Below are positions 8,486 to 12,500 of a stretch of 12,500 nucleotides of DNA, one piece after another (within the stretch, counting starts at the first letter, position 1; each line of letters starts with the position of its first letter). The notes below the pieces were generated by a model that saw nothing but the letters and a program-made list of their open reading frames with translations, ran no database searches and was not told the origin of the DNA. Both the position numbers and the translations under genes were made by a program. Origin of the DNA: Cristatella mucedo (taxonomy: Eukaryota; Bryozoa; Phylactolaemata; Cristatellidae); contig WPIO01000057.1 in the NCBI GenBank assembly GCA_009760855.2, positions 172,501 to 185,000 on the forward strand, read 5' to 3'.

Positions 8486-8780
8486 TCCTTTCGCAGGCGG
8501 AAGAAAGAGATACCATCGACATTCTTACGCTATCGCTAGGCTGGACCGTGCGTGGTACATGGCCAAGTTTGTAGTTGCTGCAATTTGTAGCGCTCGAGTC
8601 GCTAGTAAGTCGGCCTGCTTTCTTAGCAACGTGTGTAAGTGCCTAGAAAGAGACTTGGTTTTCCCGGAAACTTTAAAAAGTTAAGATAAGCTGATTCAAC
8701 GCTATCGTACGTATAGCGGCAAAGAACCTTTGCGACTAGCACTCCCGCTAGCTGTGGGAAAAATAAATGGCTGTCTGCTG
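8486..8780. other. No gene recognised; possible SINE relic
   Basis: The stretch at about 8634-8660 contains GTGCCTAGAAAGAGA, resembling the GCGCCTAGAAAGAGA of the SINE body at 5511-5525, but the second hairpin arm is not preserved. Donor-like GTAAGT words at 8605 and 8634 have no coding sequence before them. Confidence 0.35.
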
Positions 8781-8783
8781 CAA

Positions 8784-8870
8784 GACTCGAGCCCACGACC
8801 TGTGATGTAAAATGCTAGCACCTTTACCTCTATATTCAGAGCCAGTTTGATTATTATTATTATTATTGTT
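8784..8870 (-). repeat. tRNA-derived SINE head with (AAT)n tract
   Basis: On the minus strand, box A reads TAGAGGTAAAGG (complement of 8821-8832) and box B GGGCTCGAGTC (complement of 8784-8794), with about 26 bases between. The surroundings of box B (GGTCGTGGGCTCGAG) resemble those at 667-683 (GGTCGCGGGCTCGAG), so the heads are related. An (AAT)n tract at 8850-8867 lies on the 5' side of the head. No GCGC hairpin body follows. Confidence 0.5.
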
Positions 8871-8879
8871 ATGGAAAGC

Positions 8880-10270
8880 TCGAACAGACACTTAACCACA
8901 AGAAAAGAAGCGGGTCAACGGAGAGAAAAGTGACGAGCGTCTGCGATATATTGAACATTTCTCACGATCGAATGCATGCAGGCACGCCGAAAGTAGCGCA
9001 GCGAGCCTGCAACGAAGAGCACTCGCACTTTGACAAAACAAGTCCATATCAATAGCAAAGAGAAGTGTACTTGACAGCGACGGCGGAAGGGTTACAGGCG
9101 CTCGACAGCGGCCATGACGCGCATAAACTCTCGCACAGCTCAAAGCTTAGAGCTAAGAAAAATCAGCTCAACTCCTCATGCAAAAACCCTGCGGTGCAGC
9201 TGAGCGCCTATTGGACGGTTTCGACACATGATCGCATAATCCGTCTCCAGCCGTTGTAATTCAGAAACGGTGAATCATACACATCAGACATAGTCTAGCT
9301 GATGTAGCGAATCCGCCGTTTTCCATCATGCAGGTATCGAGCATGCAAAAGCCGACGAGTATCAAGCTTAGGCTAAAGCACGCTAAGGCAGACATGAAGA
9401 CGCTCGCGACCGGCGGTTATTGAGGCCTCTGGCAAGCAATGTGCGCTGAATCGTGCACAGGTACGCACGCAAAGTGTAGCAAAAAGACGAGTTAGCCGGG
9501 GTAGGGCGAAGATAAAGCTAACCGGAATGGACGCTGGCGTCTTCAGCTGAGACGCCAGCGTTACGCGAGGTCCTTGCAGACAGCGGCCGTGCGACCCATT
9601 AGCGTGATCCAGATTTTTTGGTAAGTACGAGCTGAAGGTTCGAGAAGCGAAATATTTCAACTTTGTTCGGGCCGGAAAGATGACTTGACTAGATGCCGAG
9701 AGCGTTCGGTGCCAGAGCGGACTGGAGGAGAAGCAAGGAGGTCAAGGTATAGGTCAAGGCTGGTGCTAGCGAGCTCGGGGAACATGCACTGGATATCTTG
9801 AAATCGATTCGATACCTGATCAGGAGTTAGTGAAGCTCGACAGAAGTGATACAGATGTGGCAGCGATACCATTGACGACAGACCAGACGCCAAGCCGCAG
9901 AGTTTTGATCCAGGTGCAGACGACTATCGGTGCAAGCCGGGAGTTTTGAATAAAGCGCAGTGCATTGATCTGCTAGCGAAGACACAAACGTGTAAACCAG
10001 TTTGGCCTCCTCGCCGTCATTTAAGCAGGCACCCTCGAAATTTGGGCGATTTTTCTTGGCTGACAGTGGTCAGACTGGACAGTGGAGAAAATGTGCTCAT
10101 CTAATGACAGGTCTTTTTTCAACAGTACGACTGGATTACGTGCAGACATCATTGGAGCAATGCTAGCTGAACCAATCTTAAGGGTTAGGTCTTTCGAGTG
10201 ACGTCAATTTTGCCAACAACTTTTAGTCTAATCGTATAATCGTTAAGCTTCAGAAAGTTAGCAGCCGTCC
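8880..10270. other. No gene recognised
   Basis: No supported gene in 1.4 kb. Three minor signals: a perfect 11-bp hairpin (9531-9561), a possible 41-base plus-strand exon (9580-9620, between TCCTTGCAG and GTAAGTAC), and a minus-strand ATG frame (9872 to 9657) of 71 codons containing an MFPEL motif. None is strong enough to call. Confidence 0.4.
9531..9561. repeat. Perfect 11-bp inverted repeat
   Basis: ACGCTGGCGTC (9531-9541) and GACGCCAGCGT (9551-9561) are exact reverse complements around a 9-base loop containing the palindrome TCAGCTGA. It is too short for a typical microRNA precursor. Confidence 0.85.
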
Positions 10271-10276
10271 AAACCG

Positions 10277-10530
10277 ACAGGAAGACGACGGGAGCGCGCG
10301 CTGCCGCTTTGACGGCGGCGACGCAGTGCGGGCGGAAGCAGCGAAGGCGGCGGCGGCGTAGCCGTACTCGCAGCAGAATCGTCGAAGAATCGCGCGCGAG
10401 CGCATCAACCTCGGGGGTACGGAAGGAAGCGACGCAACGTAGCGAAGAGAGTGGCGACCGTGCGGCGCAAGCCGAAAGCGTTTTCGCAAAGCAGACAGAA
10501 GGAACGCAGTGGGATACTTGCGATGGCATT
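10277..10530. repeat. Dispersed GC-rich repeat, copy 1
   Basis: Shares ordered blocks with 11826-12075: CGCTTTGACG, GCAGAATCGTCG, GCGCGAGCGCATC, GGAAGCGACGC, GTGGCGA.CGTGCGGCG, and CAGAC.GAAGGAAC. By eye roughly three quarters of bases agree. Its nature (SINE, MITE, duplicated promoter or first exon) is undecided. No terminal inverted repeats or tRNA boxes were seen. Confidence 0.65.
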
Positions 10531-10551
10531 GCAGCCATCCGAACTGGTGGT

Positions 10552-10966
10552 GGGGGGGGGGAAGTTGACGCTACGTCGCGCGTCGTTCGTCCGCCCTATA
10601 TTCCAGTCGTGCGAAGCTGCTAAGTCGGCTCGCGACTCGTCGGCTGCCGAGCACGAAAGTTGCCGCGGCGGCGTTCTCTCACGTGCTCTCACGTGCCGCA
10701 GCGTTCTCTCACACGCACGCGACGAGAGTGGCGAGTGCGGTGCGCCGCCAGCGACTAGGGTAAGGCTTTACGGGGCCAATGCTCGCTTACGGATCGGCCC
10801 GCGTTGCCCGGGACACCTGGCAGAAGAACGAGACAGCGACGCCCGCGGGTCAGGTGAGGCCTGGGCCAGCCCAACGAGCTCCGGTAAGCGACGCCACAGT
10901 GCGAGGACAAACTGGAGACGCAGACGCGCTGGTACGATCGACAACTTGGCTGCTGGGGGGGGGGGG
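10552..10966 (+). other. G-tracts with G-quadruplex potential
   Basis: A run of 10 G at 10552-10561 preceded by GGTGGT, and a run of 12 G at 10955-10966 followed by TGGGG, both in the CpG-rich island. Long G runs can form quadruplexes and are prone to length errors in sequencing. Confidence 0.6.
10680..10695. promoter_or_regulatory. Tandem CACGTG E-boxes
   Basis: Two perfect E-boxes (10680-10685 and 10690-10695) separated by CTCT, so 10 bp centre to centre, one helical turn. Both lie in a TCTCACGTG word. CACGTG is the site of bHLH factors such as MYC/MAX, USF and CLOCK-type dimers; which, if any, bind here is unknown. Confidence 0.4.
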
Positions 10967-11070
10967 TGGGGCGCGCCAGACTAGCTCGCGAGCGTGTGCC
11001 GGCGGGCCTCCTCGTTGTCGGCACTCGACTGCTTGGAGTTGGCGTCTGTTTGTGAGTTTGCCTATACGAC

Positions 11071-11382
11071 AGAGCTGGCGAACGCGGGAAACGCTTTAGC
11101 TAGGGGGTGCCGTCTGCTATCCCGCTCAGCGGTTGACCGTCGCCCGATCTATGCGCGAGCCTCGCGTCGGAAGGCAGCGTCTGCTTGTGAGGGTGCTTGT
11201 GAGTGTGTCTGTCCGACAGAGCTGGCGAACGCGGGAAACGCTTTAGCTAGGGGGTGCCGTCTGCTATCCCGCTCAGCGGTTGACCGTCGCCCGATCTATG
11301 CGCGAGCCTCCCGTCGGAAGGCAGCGTCTGCTTGTGAGGGTGCTTGTGAGTGTGTCTGTCCGACAGAGCTGGCGAACGCGGC
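11071..11382. repeat. 147-bp tandem duplication
   Basis: Unit A (11071-11217) and unit B (11218-11364) differ at one base (CTCGCG versus CTCCCG), followed by the first ~17 bases of a third unit (11365-11381). A diverged part of the preceding unit (11042-11070) suggests an older array. The period is 49 codons, and the frame from 10994 to 11485 stays open across both, ending at a donor-like ACAGAG|GTGAGC (11398/11399) if spliced. That frame has no ATG start, so coding status is open. Confidence 0.95.
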
Positions 11383-11718
11383 CAGCGTTCTAACAGAGGT
11401 GAGCATTGCGCAGCAGTCCCGGCCCGTCCCTGCAGCTGCGATCTTCAACCGATTTGTGCGCGAGCATCGCGTTCGGCGGCTGTAATTCCTCTTGAGCGCT
11501 CGAGAATGCCCAAAGCTGGGTCCTAGCAAATTCCGACGAGATGGGCTCATGCACAGAACAACGTGGCGGCCCATCGATGCCTGCGATTTAATGAAACACC
11601 GCGTCGCGAAGTCACTCTTGCACTCGTCGCAATGACTACAGCAGCAGCACACAGCAGCTCGGCGCAGACGTTTCAGCGCAGCAACGGTTTAGCTCGGTCG
11701 CTCATCCTCTGCTCGCAG

Positions 11719-11991
11719 ATGACGCGCGGACGAGCACGTGGACCGAGTCGCAGGCGAGTGGGCCGCAGGCGGCAGGGGCGTGCCTCGACAGCGAATCAGC
11801 CGCAGCGCGCGCTGCGCCGCCGATTGGACGACGACAGCAGAAGCGCGGGCTGCCGCCGCTTTGACGTAGGCGCCGTAGCGTACGAGGAAGCAGAGCGCAG
11901 GCGCAGGCTCGGGCGGAAGCAGAATCGTCGGATCAGCGCGAGCGCATCGACCGCGGGGGCGACCGCGGGAAGCGACGCGGCTGTCGCCTGA
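11719..11991 (+). CDS. Doubtful Arg-rich exon, unknown product
   Basis: After a pyrimidine-rich acceptor (CTCATCCTCTGCTCGCAG, AG at 11717-11718), an ATG opens 90 codons to a TGA at 11989-11991. The product would be very basic (MTRGRARGPSRRRVGRRRQG at its start). The phase would fit a splice from 11398. However, most of it overlaps the dispersed repeat, other frames are also open, and the matching copy at 10277-10530 has stops in this frame. I think it more likely non-coding island sequence. Confidence 0.15.
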   Translation: MTRGRARGPSRRRVGRRRQGRASTANQPQRALRRRLDDDSRSAGCRRFDVGAVAYEEAERRRRLGRKQNRRISASASTAGATAGSDAAVA

Positions 11992-12075
11992 AAAGTGGCG
12001 ATCGTGCGGCGTAAGCAGAAAGCGCTTTTTTTTCGCATAGCAGACCGAAGGAACCCATTGGAAAACTTGCGTGAA
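11826..12075. repeat. Dispersed GC-rich repeat, copy 2
   Basis: Direct-orientation partner of 10277-10530, about 1.55 kb away. An inverted CCAAT box (GATTGG, 11822-11827) lies at its left edge and a CRE-like TGACGT inside it, so a promoter role is possible. The best conserved part is GTGGCGATCGTGCGGCGTAA through the GAAGGAAC word. Confidence 0.65.
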
Positions 12076-12500
12076 TTACTCGCTACATTGGTGGCGGCGA
12101 GCTTCCCTCTTTCCGACCGGTTTACCGGCTGGGTGGGTTTTTTCTGTAGCCAGGATCCCTTCGACTGGCGACCGCAGGCCGCCGAGAGCCGTCTTTTGGA
12201 TTGACAGACGTTTCGGTCAACATTAGTGTTTTTATATTTTTATAGCGTAACGCTTGTACTTCCGTGCTTTCTTTGACCACTTCTTAAGACTGAATAGTAG
12301 CTTTTCTTGGAGTAAAAGTCGTTTTGTTTATTTCCGGCTATTAGCGTTCCACCATAAGAATCTTCGGCAGCGAAACGGAGTCCCGCCCCCACGATGAGAT
12401 TGGCAGCACGAGAGTGAACAAGTTTGATTCCAAGCAGTCCACCAGCGACGGCTGGCCATTAAAAAGCCATCGATTTTACTGCGCCCCGCAGCGATGCAGT
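12076..12500. other. No gene recognised
   Basis: Nothing supported. Composition returns from CpG-rich to mixed after about 12190. Confidence 0.45.

Noticed and set aside
10994-11485. 163-codon protein with 49-residue repeats
   Set aside because: The frame has no ATG start, the repeat period alone keeps it open, and no motif is recognisable. It is kept only as a repeat with a possible donor.

Overview
The window looks like nuclear DNA of an invertebrate animal. I cannot place the phylum. The reasons are: no compact array of genes, dense simple-sequence repeats, several tRNA-derived SINE fragments, a truncated non-LTR retrotransposon, GT/AG-bounded candidate exons, and CpG-rich islands set in mixed-composition DNA. 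Most long open frames sit in GC-rich islands or stop-free repeats and open on several strands at once, so I treat them as shadows.

Layout. Positions 1-2240 are mostly non-coding, with a minus-strand SINE (612-725), a short GA tract, a pair of YY1-like motifs (1434-1494) and an AT-rich block (1672-1739). Positions 2250-3480 are a CpG-rich island with a TATA-like box and a candidate exon (2745-2889). Positions 3604-5579 are repeats: SINE pieces in both orientations, a pure (AG)50 tract, a block of 51-bp units related to a LINE 3' tail (3901-4116), another tRNA-like SINE (4734-4830), and a 21-unit 15-bp minisatellite (4979-5293). Positions 5900-6750 are a second CpG-rich island with two candidate exons (6017-6510 and 6678-6750). 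Together with 2745-2889 these make a phase-compatible split reading frame whose protein I do not recognise. Positions 7556-8485 are a 5'-truncated LINE keeping the C-terminal part of its reverse transcriptase and its 3' end. Positions 8486-10270 are largely featureless apart from a SINE and a perfect hairpin. Positions 10277-12075 are a third CpG-rich island with two diverged copies of an unrecognised ~250-bp repeat flanking a near-perfect 147-bp tandem duplication.

The most interesting signal is the relation between the LINE 3' end (8405-8485) and the block at 3901-4116. Both carry the same nested hairpin arms (CTCC..GTAAC / GTTAC..GGAG) and the same flanking words. The second copy lies downstream of a tRNA-like promoter and an (AG)50 tract, which suggests a SINE that borrows the LINE's 3' recognition hairpin. 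In the LINE the reverse transcriptase stop codon lies inside that hairpin. All of this is read by eye, with no searches run.
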